NCBI GenBank assembly: GCA_001465935.1
Contig: LNKV01000038.1
Coordinates: 690,176-754,175, forward strand
Reading direction: 5' to 3'
Origin: Clarireedia homoeocarpa
Taxonomy: Eukaryota > Ascomycota > Leotiomycetes > Helotiales > Rutstroemiaceae
Length of the DNA: 64,000 nt
The notes beneath the pieces were generated by a model that saw nothing but the letters and a program-made list of their open reading frames with translations, was not told the DNA's origin and ran no database searches. The translations under genes and the position numbers were made by a program. Numbering within the stretch: the stretch's first letter is position 1; each line of letters opens with the position of its first letter. Positions 1-10,703 of the stretch are shown here, one piece after another.

Positions 1-519
1 CTCACAATCCGCATCTGTGCCAGCCGGACCCTCTTGGTTGTTTGCGTTATTATCTCCAGGCTTTCCTTTCGTTCTCTTAACCTCCTTATGCCGCCTTTGC
101 GGTTTCGCCCGGTTTTTCTGAGTTGTTTGTATTACAGTTTCCATAGGATGCAATGGTGAATGGCGCGATTTCTCTGGTTTGTTTGCCTCATGTCGACCAC
201 CCCTTCCACTAGTACTCGCATGCCTGGAGCCTGGCTTTTTAGGAGAGCTTGGATGTACAGCACTATGTGTCGAGTGGCTTGTTCTTGAACCTTTACTTGT
301 TCTACTCACACTTCTACTTCTACTTCTACTTTCACTTCCGCTATCACTCTCACTCGTATAACCTTCCACAAACTCTGAAGCTATCCATGGTTTCGTCGGT
401 AGTGAGGGGTTTAGCGATACGCCGCCGTCTTTTGAACTATAATGACGTCGAGGCCCTCGTCCTTTGTACAAAACGACTGAAACATCAGAGTCGTCAGAGT
501 CGTCGGGGTAAACGGACAT
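1..519 (-). CDS. Arg/Ser-rich disordered protein, N-terminal part, runs off the window
   Basis: An open frame of exactly 173 codons begins at the ATG at 519-517 and stays open to base 1, so the 3' part of the gene lies outside the window. The product starts MSVYPDDSDDSDVSVVLYKG and has an acidic Asp/Ser start. A Glu/Ser then Arg/Ser run (SESDSGSESRSRSRSVSR) follows at about residues 55-72. After that come basic stretches rich in Lys, Arg, His and Asn. There is no signal peptide or membrane segment. The RS-like run recalls nuclear RNA-processing proteins, but no domain can be named. Function is unknown. The codon pattern and lack of stops over 519 nt support a real gene; a later intron cannot be excluded. 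Confidence 0.6.
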   Translation of the reverse strand, partial: MSVYPDDSDDSDVSVVLYKGRGPRRHYSSKDGGVSLNPSLPTKPWIASEFVEGYTSESDSGSESRSRSRSVSRTSKGSRTSHSTHSAVHPSSPKKPGSRHASTSGRGGRHEANKPEKSRHSPLHPMETVIQTTQKNRAKPQRRHKEVKRTKGKPGDNNANNQEGPAGTDADCE

Positions 520-1864
520 GTTGATAGATTATGTAGTAACAGCGATACAATGGGATGTGTTTGAGTAATTTCAATTATCGACGCCGCTTATTGAAGTTTA
601 AAATAAGGGGTCGAACCTTGTAGTGTGATGTGTACAGATGAGTGACACTCCACAACCTCTTCAACTGAAGCAAAATAAATAGTGACTTGCAGACGTAATT
701 TGAACAACGAAGTCTACTGCAACACCAATATTCAGATGCCAGCCTCGACTCAAAACCACAACTACCCCTCTTTTTATCCCTCCAAGCCTCAATCACCAAC
801 CACATCATCCCAGACAAAAAGGTCTACCACTTGCAACCAGCAGCCCATTTTCCCCTGAATTTTCCATAAATGAAGTCATATGGCGACATTTTTTCTTCCC
901 CAAGTATTGACACGAACATAGAAGCGGGTTACAGAAGTCCGCCTGCATGGCCGCGCCAACAACAAGCACTGCACTGCAGGCTGGCTTTCAGACTGAATTT
1001 TCCAACATATCCCGGAACAAAAAGTCTAGAAATGAGTGAACAGTCTTCCGAATGGTTTCCCCGCCGCCATGATGGACGTGGTTCACAAGCGCCATGCCAT
1101 ATTTTATCTTCTGTCTAGGAGTATGTCGCGGTAGTTGGGGGCTTTCATGTAGACGCTGGATGTGCTAGAAGAGTTCTTTCTTGGGTCCTTGGCAAAATCT
1201 GTTCCTATAGGGCCAAAGGCAAAACCTGAATTGGTGGATAGCTATGATGAATGGTTCATCAACTCTTCTCAGAAAGCCATAAATCAAGGAGAAAAATTGT
1301 GCTACCCAAGGAAAAGACACCTTTGCTTTGAATACTGTGCCACGGCCAAAGAGGTCAAGGTACGGTCGATGCGTGAATTTTATCAATCGCCAAAGTAACA
1401 GCAAAATGCAGCGCCCACTTGGGCCACCTTGGTGACCAACCAACAGCCAACTGTGAATTCAGGCGCATAGATGACACTCGAAAAGGATTCATAGCCCGAG
1501 AGGAAAGAATTTTTTTGGCACTGAGGTTCGGATACAATGGGTTTACTGGGCAAAACGTATGAGCAAGCGTGGAGAGGTGATCGTATCGACTTATGTGAAG
1601 TTCATCAACCCTTTGATGGAATAAACTAGCCATCGAATTTTTGTGAACGAAGAGCAATCAGAACTTGGGTGTGGTGTGCCCGGTATCACGTGCCGGTAAT
1701 AGTAAGGTAAGGCCGACGAGTTAAGAACCAACCAGTAACGAACTGAATCCAGTAACGAACTGAATTATACTCCAATGCTACACGATAGCTCTCTCCGAAG
1801 TGGCTACTGCTCTGTAACTCGACCAATCGTTCTCAAATGAGCTTAACTGTCACATGATTTGACA
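520..1864. other. Intergenic stretch, no gene seen
   Basis: The short ORFs on both strands (80-100 codons) have no recognisable domain, splice partner or protein-like composition. The part next to base 519 presumably carries the promoter of the leftward gene. Confidence 0.5.
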
Positions 1865-1939
1865 ATCCCCTTGACTGCCAACTACTCGCGACCTCACCCA
1901 AAATAAGGTGGGGAAGTCGCGTCTGGCAGTCAAGGGAAT
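1865..1939. repeat. Palindromic foldback element, copy 1
   Basis: About 75 bp with long terminal inverted arms. CCCTTGACTGCCA on the left pairs with TGGCAGTCAAGGG on the right. Inner arms (CTCGCGACCTCACC and GGTGGGGAAGTCGCG) pair imperfectly around an AAAATAA loop. A second copy with about 85% identity lies at 7112-7191. There is no coding capacity. The structure matches a miniature foldback or MITE-like element; mobility is inferred from the two copies. Confidence 0.75.
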
Positions 1940-2411
1940 ATCACTTAAATTGCAGTGGAGATGAAAATTATTTCAGTTTGTGCAGATGTGCAACAAAAAC
2001 GTTCATGATCATATGACAGGTCGCTATTCTGGCCAATACAATCGATATCTTCTCCAAATAGTCAGGTGATAGCTGTTGCGTCAGCCAAACAACTCCACTC
2101 CAGATTGCATCCAAATCCAAGCGGAAGGTAACATCACTTCCACCAAAAATAGATATTACCTGTAGAAGATAAGTAGACAGATAAAAAAGAAAGCTCTACT
2201 TGTACTCCTCGCTCCACTGGATACACGACAGAGCACAGAAAAGGCGGTTAAAAATGTTGAATGGTTACAATTGTCACCCACGATCTCGATGTGGAGGGGG
2301 CTCTGGACTTAGCACAGCAGGAGATGTTGTCTAAGTTACTCGTATCTTGCCATCCTCGAGGATGTGCATCTGCCGGTCTCTGGTTCTGGCCCTGCTTGCT
2401 AAATGTAGTGT

Positions 2412-2488
2412 ACCGGAAGGATGATGTGATGAGGGCGACGGGAGGATTTTCATCATCCTTCCGGTGATGAGGGCGACGGGAGGATTTT
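2412..2488. repeat. Inverted repeat combined with direct repeat
   Basis: A perfect 15-bp inverted repeat (ACCGGAAGGATGATG at 2412-2426; its complement at 2451-2465) encloses a 24-bp unit beginning TGATGAGGGCGACGG. The same 24-bp unit is repeated directly at 2465-2488. This layout is typical of local template switching or a small insertion duplication. Confidence 0.8.
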
Positions 2489-4656
2489 GAATCGCAGCGA
2501 TACTTTCCTTTCCATTCTCTAGATAGACACCGTTACACATCGTACGCTGTGCTGTGCTGAGTCGTGTGTACGATAGAAAATAGAGGCGAATGAACCGGAT
2601 CAAAACAAGCAGAAAATTAAATCACAATATTGGTGGCGCAAAGATGGGCTTACGACGCCATCACCTCCGCTTGTACTGGACGCCCATTTCGGAAACTTGC
2701 ATTAGGCCGGATAATGGTAAGGCTGCACTATTGAAATTGTGCTCTTTTTTGGTAGGAAGAGAGAGTGGTGAGGGCACGTTGTTAGGATCCAGATCCGTGG
2801 ACTGGAAGACTCGGAGCAGGAAAGGTCAATTGGAAGTTGGACGCTTTATTCCTCGAAGATGCTAGAAGTCTTTCGTGATATAACGTCGATGAGAGAGCGG
2901 GCTAGATTCAGGGGTAACGGCTAGATGGGATGAATCAATTCAACGCCCATAAGCAGTGAGCATGCAAGGCAGGATCAATTCGCACAGAATCAAAAGCCAC
3001 CTCTGTAGAACATAGTTCTAATACAAGCAACCTCGCGTGGGGTCGAGCTGACGTGAAAAGTCGTTGTGTTCGTTCCTTGCATTTTTTTTTCTTCTATTGC
3101 TGGTGCGCGCGCGGGAGGGGAAAATCTGGTTTCTAGAGAACCCTTGCATATTCGAGACCGCGATGGCTCTTCTTGATCTGATCACTAAGGGTCTATAGGA
3201 GTTCTTAGAAAAGTATATAAGGCCACTGAGGGGTTTACAAGAGTTCCCAGAAAGTATATGTATATCCCCTCCTGTGCGGATGTGTGAATGAATATACCGA
3301 AAGTCACTCTGATTTTCTTATCAAAGTGTACAGATCGTAGCTTGGGCCAGGCCTTTTCGATGGCAGCTCACAAGGACCAGGGCCCGAAAGAGGTCTGCTT
3401 GGACTTACTGTGCATGATTCTTGTCGGGGGCCATGCATCTTGAGCTAGGATGCGGAAGAGATCTAGAATTGGGTCGAATAACGAATCGATGACTGGGATG
3501 TCGAGGCCCCTTCTCCGCTTATTATTTGCTGGAAGGGAGATTCGTTGATATTGATGTTGATGCACGCAAATTCGAGGGGAGAGGGGGTATCGAGATAGAT
3601 TGCCAGTTGAATTATGAGAAGAGCTGAGAGGCACGAGGAGATGACGGCTATCAATGAGCTGAGATGGTTATATATCATTTGAGGCGGCGGCAGAAGGATA
3701 AATGAACAATCTAGAACGTTACAATACACATGGCTAGTAGATGCTTCCAGCTCCGGACAAACAACCAATATTGGGCTTCTTCCATGTGGTTACCCATGGC
3801 GCAGAGAAGCGCTCTTTGCTTAGGGACTTCAAGGAGAGGTCCAAGAATGCTTTGACTGGTCGATTGCCACATGGGTAACATCGGAAGATTAATTATGTAC
3901 TCTGGAAAGGGAGAAACTTACATTAGCTCTAGATGTTGTTTGGGGCAGAGCGAGAATATCTACTTTCGCATCGAGGCCCTTTTCCAAGCGTCCTAGTCTT
4001 ATATGATAATATATGATAATCTCTTGAACTATTCCCTTTGCTCGTCCATTCATTCATTCGTTCGTTCGCTTTTAGTAGGAGGTAGTGGATGTGATTGATC
4101 CTGATTCGAACGGAAAGATCTTTCATTTTGCCTATATACGCCTCGAAGGAACGCCAATCCAAGAGTGGAGTTGTAGTGTGAGCGGCTTTTGGAAGAAAGA
4201 GTAACGAGAATATCTATCACCTGGTCACCCGCCAACATCTCTTCCGGCTGTTGATATCACGGATTCACTTCTAGTATCATCGGCTTTCTTCACAGGAAGT
4301 TGAATCTTTCCAACTGCAGTCACTCTTTTCCACCTCGGCACCTCGACCTTCACGATCCGATACCCCTGACCAGAAACTCCCCCCTCACGAAAGACGAAAG
4401 CCACCATTCACGGGGACCTGGCAAAATCATATCATATACGATCGTTTTCATCGCAATCGCATTCGGGGACGAGACCTACGGAAGAGAAGACGAAACGGAT
4501 CTTGACGGAGCATCGTCGCTAGGTATTCCTGGAACAAGCTATTGTGTGATCAGGACCCGGACGAGAGTATCGACATCTTGAAGCACCCGACAACTGCACA
4601 GAGTTGTCGTAACTTCGCCAAGTGATGCTGGAACCACGATTATTAACACTTTCAAG
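2489..4656. other. Intergenic stretch, no gene seen
   Basis: The short ORFs overlap on several frames and show no domain or splice structure. There is a short (CATT/CGTT)n run near 4048-4070. The right end is the upstream region of the DUF7729-like gene. Confidence 0.5.
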
Positions 4657-6174
4657 ATGATTGGAAAAGAATTGACCCAAACAATGGACGAGAACAATTC
4701 ATCATGGCAACACTCATTTTCACAGACCTTGACCAATTCTTCAACACGCTCGACGTCGCACGATGCATCCATTCCTCTACCAAACCCCACCCCTACCACC
4801 ATCAACCAGCGGATTCCGCGCCCGGTTTCGCTACCACGCAACCACCGTCATCCTAAACCTCACTCCTCACAATCGTCAAAATTCTTGTTCTCATGCCCGG
4901 TTTCACCACGCTTCACTCTACCTCATCCACATCTCTTCATATTATTCACCATCTTTCTCTTCTTCTCAACATGTCGCGCCGAATATTACATGGAAGAGCG
5001 AATGCTGGAAATTCCCAAGGAGGTCCCCGACCTATTTCAATCCACTCTTGCCCGCTTAGCTCGATCTGGAACCATTTTGGTTGATCAGAGACCCTATTTC
5101 AATCCGGACCACGCCATTGAATCTCGTCCCAAGAATCCTTCGTCTGCGGATTCACATTCCCACATTAACATCAACGTGGACCATCTCCACCGCAGGACAG
5201 AAGCCGGGGTCGAGATAAATGACGACGTTTCTAGCGGGTCGAACGCGATAACATCTACTGCGACAATTCTTCCTCCAAAGAGTACGGGAACAAGCACACT
5301 GGCGGGATCCACGACGAGCAGCGGCCTCGCGGTCGCTGCAACGGCGACGTCTTCTGCATTGCCGACGCCGTTCGATAGCGGATTTAGCTCAAATATTACA
5401 TCGACTTGCTCAAGTTTTATGGAGGGGTTTTTGGCCAATGAGACATTCAAGTCTTGCTTGCCCTTTTCTTTACTTCTCCAAGTAAGTCTTTCCTTCGCCA
5501 ACCATTCCATCCTCGCGCAAATATGTCCAATATCAATCGTCCAATTACTAACGTGATATTCCCGACAGAATTCCATGTCATTCTTCCAAGTAACCAAATC
5601 CGTCGTCCGCATTACCCAGACCCTCGATGCATCATGTTCCGCCTCCCTCAATACCTGCACCAACCTCATGAACTCTCTCGCCGCTAATATCACCGCAACA
5701 AGCAATTGCGCTAGCGATCTCTCCGCGTCCAATCCTCTCGTCACCCAAGCCCGACTCGGGCTTTTAGCCTACAAAACTCTTTACACAGCTTCATGTCTCA
5801 AAGATCCTGAGACCTCTGCATACTGCTATGCGCAAGCCATTACCAATAGCACGTCCCCATCCGATGCCTACATATACTTCCTACCCCTGAATACCAGTCT
5901 ACCGGGAGGGAGTCAACCTACATGTAATACTTGCTTGAAGAACACCATGCAGGTATATGAGGCAGCGAGCGCGGACAGGACAAGTGCGATTGCTGGGACT
6001 TATGTTGATGCCGCAACGCAGGTTAATGTACAGTGTGGACCGGGCTTCGTGAATCAGAGTTTAGCTGCAGCGGCTGTGACGGGTGCTGCGAGGAGAGGTG
6101 TTGATGCCGGGTTTGCGGGAAGTTGGGCATTGCTAATAGTGCTTTGGACGATGGTTATGGGATGGTTGGTATAA
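4657..6174 (+). CDS. Cysteine-containing surface protein, DUF7729/SPARK-like
   Basis: Two exons, 4657-5481 and 5569-6174, give 476 residues. The 87-nt intron has a GTAAGT donor, a CTAAC branch site and a CAG acceptor, and splicing joins the two frames at LLLQ/NSMSFF. A hydrophobic segment at about residues 89-107 follows a Ser/Pro-rich tail. A Ser/Thr-rich linker (about 190-250) leads to a domain with regularly spaced cysteines (CSSFMEGF, CLPFS, CSASLNTC, CASDL, YCYAQ, CNTCLKN). The protein ends in a hydrophobic tail (SWALLIVLWTMVMGWLV) typical of GPI-anchor signals. The cysteine pattern resembles fungal proteins annotated as DUF7729, related to SPARK domains. That name is from memory and the function is unknown. 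A wall- or membrane-anchored location is inferred. The long N-tail before the first hydrophobic segment makes the exact start uncertain. Confidence 0.8.
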
Positions 6175-7111
6175 AAGGAATTGGTCGACGAACGTTAAAT
6201 GAAGCGGGGACAAAAACAGTGGCGGAGAAAGAAAATGGGTTGTACATATACTAATACTAGATATTCACGAGGAGGTAATCTATTGAAAATCGGAGCATCA
6301 GCAAAGACAAGGGAAAAAGAAAGGCGGAGGGAGGCAAGAATCTACAGGTCATTTGCTATTGGTGTCTATACCCTACAGGCAGGATTGCGAAAGGAATTTT
6401 GTGTTAAGGCGTTTCGTGTTTCTGTTCTGTTCGCAGCATATAGATATGCTGTAAGGGGCAGCAGAACAGGGATAGGTGGTGGGCTAGGATGAGGGACTTC
6501 AAATTGGAGGGAAGAGAAGTCGTATTATTCTTGCACAAACATTGGATCGATCAATTGAAATTATTGATATCGGTAGTGAACTGAAGTAATGCAGTTATAT
6601 ATCGTGTCGCCTCCGGTAATATGTACGAACAGCGAAGTAAGCTTACTTGTTATAGAACAGCTGCTAGCGAGTGCTCTCATCTTGTAAAGAAGGGATAGAG
6701 GGGTTTATTCAGTTCTTGCGTGCGAGGGAGGAAGTGGATTCATGAGAGGGTGTTACATTATAGCTACATAGAAGATTTGGAGGCGAGTGAATGAGAGATA
6801 TCTCCGATAGACTCGAGTCTCGATAGTTATCCAAAAGAGGCTATCCTCTAGTTGAAGCCGTCATGAAATAAGATATATAGCAGAGTTGTTGAAATTGTGA
6901 AATGCCATATCACCAGGCTACCTTCTATCATTAATGAAAGGGGTAGAACAGGAACAATTAGGGATAGAGTTCGTTCTAGAAGAAGCTTATCCGCGGTATC
7001 CGCGTCGATTAACCTTTAGGTGGATATAAAGGTGGAGTCATCAACGTGCATGCATGAACGGTTACTAAACATGAGTATGACATGTATCGACGATCGTTCT
7101 TTACCATTTCC
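6175..7111. other. 3' flank and intergenic stretch
   Basis: Downstream of the DUF7729-like gene. One purine-rich ORF (6199-6492) lacks any domain and looks like untranslated sequence. No RNA gene was seen. Confidence 0.45.
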
Positions 7112-7191
7112 ATATTCCCTTAACTGCCAAATACTCGCAACCTCACCAGAAATAAGGTGGGGGACATCGCGTATGGCAGTCGAGGGAATAT
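7112..7191. repeat. Palindromic foldback element, copy 2
   Basis: An 80-bp copy of the element at 1865-1939, in the same orientation. Outer arms ATATTCCCTTAACTGCCA and TGGCAGTCGAGGGAATAT are nearly complementary, and the inner arms are conserved with the same AAATAA loop. It sits about 160 bp upstream of the methyltransferase start, so it could form part of that promoter or 5' leader. Confidence 0.75.
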
Positions 7192-7351
7192 ATAACTAAA
7201 CTATCCCCATCTTCTGCCCAATTCATCTTCCATACCACATATAACCCAACCTCTACTTTCCTCCTCATGTCGCCTGTATCATTGTGATCATATTCAAGTC
7301 CTCCACGATTCCACGTCATATCATATTCAGATCAATCTCGAAAAATCAGCA

Positions 7352-8612
7352 ATGGAAAAAACGACGACAAACGTCTTCCTGGGCCCTGAGGACGGAGGAA
7401 ATCCGATATCGAGACATTACGATGATCGCGCGGAGAAGTACGATACTCATACGACGTTTCATGCAAAGTTGGCGAGGGAATATGTGGAGTTTGTAGAACC
7501 GAAAGAGGGAGAGAGGGTGTTGGATTTGGCGTGTGGGACGGGGATGGTGGGGTATGAGTGCAAGTCTTATTTATTTACTTTTAATTGATTTGTGTGTACG
7601 TGATAGGGGGGAGGGAGGGATGCGAGGAGAGTTGTATGTTGGGAATGGAGTTATTGCACTAGTGTGTGTACTAACTATCTGGCCAAATTCGGATTTCTGA
7701 TTGTTCAAGTGGAATTTGGACATTGAGAGCTTAAATCTAATTGTCCAAGTGGACTTTGGTCATTAAAAATTCATATATACACTTGTTAAAACAGAGCTAC
7801 TATTTGGTAACTAACTCTACCCAGTATTATCACACGCCCCCATCTCCGTCATCCATGGAGTAGATATAAGTCCCGGAATGCTTTCCATAGCACGCTCCAA
7901 AATCCCCCTTGTTCTCGCATCCACCGCACCCAAACCCCTTCTTCACCACCCAATACCTCCTATCTCTCCACCCCCACAGCCCGAGATCACATTCAATCAG
8001 GGAGATATTAGCAACCTATCATCCCTACCCTTTTTCTCCAACAAAGAATCAATATACAACATAGTTACTATCTGCTCGGCTTTCATTCTCCTCCCCTCTC
8101 CACTCCTCTCCCTCAAATCCTGGATCCCATATCTAGAACCCGGTTCTGGAAGACTCGTCCTCGATATTCCTCATCCGAAAAGCATGCTAGGCCTTGCAAT
8201 CTTTTCGAGAATATCAAAAGAATTCGGTATTCCTGTTATAGGAACATCGAGGGAGTGGATTAAAGGGACAGAGAGTTTAGAAACTATGATGCAGGAAGCG
8301 GGGTTGGAGAAGTTAAAGGTTTTTGAGACGAGGATTTTTGAGGATATCCCTGCTGCCACACCGCTGGCGGGTTGTGGGAAGATGGTAGGGGAAGATGGGG
8401 GAGATTTGAAGGGGGCTAGGGAGTGGGATGTTGAGATGGGGGAGAAAGTGTATGAGGAGATGCTGAAGGGGAAGGGAATGGATAAGTGGAGGAGTGATGA
8501 GGCTGGGGTAAAGAGGAAGAGATGGCTGGAGGAGTGGGAGAAATTGAGCACGAATGGGAAGGTAAGGGAGGAAGGAAGACTTATTATTGGAGTGGGATAC
8601 AGAGGTGATTGA
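7352..8612 (+). CDS. Class I SAM-dependent methyltransferase with a GC-AG intron
   Basis: Exons 7352-7559 and 7825-8612 give 331 residues. The first exon carries the SAM-binding motif I (RVLDLACGTGMVGYE, about residues 55-69). The second continues with the motif II acidic strand, VIHGVDISPGMLSIARSK. Only one junction joins these frames: donor GCAAGT at 7560 and acceptor CCAG at 7824, with a CTAAC branch site at about 7811. Every nearby GT donor gives the wrong phase. The resulting GYELLSHAPISVIHGVD matches the usual linker of ubiE-like (Methyltransf_11/25) enzymes. The substrate is unknown. The C-terminal part is lysine/glutamate-rich and less typical. The intron itself carries two copies of a 25-nt ATTGTYCAAGTGGAMTTTGG-type repeat. 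A GT-AG solution involving an extra small exon cannot be ruled out. Confidence 0.8.
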
Positions 8613-8774
8613 ATGACTTTCAATGCGTAACTTACTCCTGCTCTGCTAGTATCTTTGCAACCCTAACAGCGTGGAAACGAAGGTTAGTCGCGTTGATGCT
8701 GAATCTTTCAAAGAGGTGGAGAAACTTGTGACTGTTATTCAAAGTCTTACATAGATTACATCAGGCTTTATCAC

Positions 8775-9071
8775 TCATGCTATTCTCGCAATACCAGTTC
8801 CGATACCCGAAATATCCGCCAAACACACTTTCATAGACCGACCTTCCGTTGTGCAAAAATAATTTCCGTCTATGGGAATTCTACAGCCCTTACATGGCGC
8901 TTGACGCTTGGCGGTACATATACCAATTACACTGATAGCAGCGTTATATTTTCCAGGGACTGTGTTAAATACAATACTGCGTTGGCGCCAAGCTGGTGAG
9001 GGAAAAGCGGAAGAGCCAAGTATAGAAGATAAGGAGGCGTCACTCCCAAGATTTGGAAACCTGGGGAAATT
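8775..9071 (-). CDS. Possible exon of a small cysteine-containing protein
   Basis: A minus-strand frame is open from about 9071 to a TGA at 8777-8775. Its C-terminus contains CTAKRQAPCKGCRIPIDGNY, then FCTTEG, with five cysteines in about 40 residues. An acceptor-like CTAG/CCAG lies at the upstream end and a GTGAGT donor further up, near 9160, but no initiating exon could be placed. The composition is more protein-like than the competing frame at 8927-9154. Function is unknown; it may be a relic. Confidence 0.2.
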   Translation of the reverse strand, partial: NFPRFPNLGSDASLSSILGSSAFPSPAWRQRSIVFNTVPGKYNAAISVIGICTAKRQAPCKGCRIPIDGNYFCTTEGRSMKVCLADISGIGTGIARIA

Positions 9072-9354
9072 CTAGGGAAGTTTTCTTGGATTGTTGATCC
9101 ATCTTGGGGAAGGTCTAACTCGTGATAGGTGCGCGAGAATGGGCTTTTACTCACGAGGATGTTAAGATGATAAGACGGTGCTCGTCAAGAATTGGGGTTT
9201 AGGAGAGTGGTGGGGAAGTTTGATGATAACGGAATAATTTTCGTTTCATCGTCTGAATATGAGTTCTCAAGTCAAAAGCTCGTCTGAATATGATGCGATG
9301 CAGCGAGGAAATGATAATCAATTTCCCCGTCTCTTACGCAGGCTTCTCTTGAGG

Positions 9355-9361
9355 TATAAAA
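9355..9361 (+). promoter_or_regulatory. TATA box of the pectate lyase relic
   Basis: TATAAAA lies 106 nt upstream of the ATG at 9467, an ordinary distance for a fungal core promoter. Confidence 0.45.
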
Positions 9362-9466
9362 CCATGATGTCATAGCGAGTGATCAACAAGTGCAAGCAGC
9401 TCCAGAGCACTCGACACAAAGTAAAGCATCATATATTATCAAATACCACGCCGATCCTTTTCCACC

Positions 9467-10299
9467 ATGTATTCTTCATCCAGACTATTTGCCCTCGCGG
9501 TCATGCTTCCTTCTACGTTTGCTTGCCTGGGCTACACCGGTGGTCTCCCCAAGCCCACCTCCACCAAGACCAACAGCAAAGTGATCGAGGTTGCCGCCGG
9601 CACAGTCTTCGATGGCGGCTGGGCCAAGTAAGATCGTGGAAGTAGCGCATGCAACAACCAAGTTGAAGGAGGTAAACTCTATCCCGGTTTCCCATCATCA
9701 ATTTTCCATCACTAACCAACCACACAAGCGACGCTGACGCTGTCTTCCTCCTCCGTTCCTGCGCCACTCTCCGCAACGTGATCATCGGCAAGAACAAAGC
9801 TGAAGGCGTGCACTGCGACGGCCCCTGCCATCTTGAATTCGTCTGGTTCGAAGACGTGTGGCGAAGATGCAATTACCATCAAGAACGATAAATCCGGCCA
9901 GGAGACGTGGATTGTTAGCGGTGGTGCTTATCATGCGTCGGATAAAGTGGTTCAGGATAATGGGTGTGGAACTGTTAACATTATTAACTTCTATGTTGAG
10001 AATTATGGGAAGTTTTATCGGTCTTGTGGGAATGTGAGTTCATGTTTTCAAAATCCCTGGCTGAAAATGAGGATTTGTCGTATGCTGATTTTTCAAAGTG
10101 CTTTTCACAGTGTAAGCGGAATGTTTATATTGAGGGAACCATTGCGGTGAACGGTGGGGAGTTGGCAGGCATCAATTCTAATTTTGGGGATACTGCGACG
10201 CTTAGGAATTGTTGTTATGATGTTGCCCATCCTTGTCAAATGGATCATGGTAACAATAAAGGTGATGAGCCGACAAAGTCTGGATACTGCTCTGGCTGA
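9467..10299 (+). pseudogene. Pectate lyase family 3 (PL3) pseudogene
   Basis: The reading frame starts with a signal peptide (MYSSRLFALAVMLPSTFACL). It continues with hallmark PL3 segments: IEVAAGTVFDGGWAK, DRGSSACNNQVEG, DADAVFLLRSCATLRNVIIG, AEGVHCDGPCHLE, EDAITIKNDKSG, YGKFYRSCGN and GDEPTKSGYCSG. Such enzymes cleave pectate by beta-elimination and are secreted. Three defects are visible. Codon 55 is TAA (9629-9631) where the family usually has Tyr or Phe. Conventional splicing at 9671-9728 leaves the frame one base short. One extra G at 9860/9861 breaks GTGTGCGAAGAT into another frame. The last intron, 10034-10098, is intact and restores CGN/CFSQCKRNVYIEG. A GTAAGA donor created at the TAA codon could splice to 9729 in frame, but the later insertion remains. 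Sequencing error in this haplotype is the main alternative. Confidence 0.8.
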
Positions 10300-10703
10300 T
10301 GAACTTGAGCTTATGGAACTTAAGACCGTTCGTGTGCATACGAATGACAGAGGGACATGGAAGGAGTAGATCTGGTTCTGGTTGAATCTCGTACAAAGAG
10401 GAATGCTTTCATACTTTTGGAGCACAGGCAGATTTAAAATCAAGTTGAAGTCGGCTCTTACATATCATTATACCCTTGACCCAATGTATGACAGGATTAC
10501 GGTTCTGCTTTATTTGACTAAGAAACAAAACAACAATAATACTTTTGTTAATCGGCGCAGAGAATGTCCTTTCTCAGCTTTTCGGCTCATAAACCGTAAG
10601 TTCCGCCGCCAAGCATCCATACCCCGCCTCCTATTTAGCCGACACTTCCCACCACAACCCTCCATGGCCGCCCCACAAACCCCCGACATCCACTGAGACT
10701 AAT
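10300..10703. other. Convergent 3' flank
   Basis: Lies between the pectate lyase relic and the leftward But2-like gene. AT-rich, with no ORF of interest. Confidence 0.5.
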
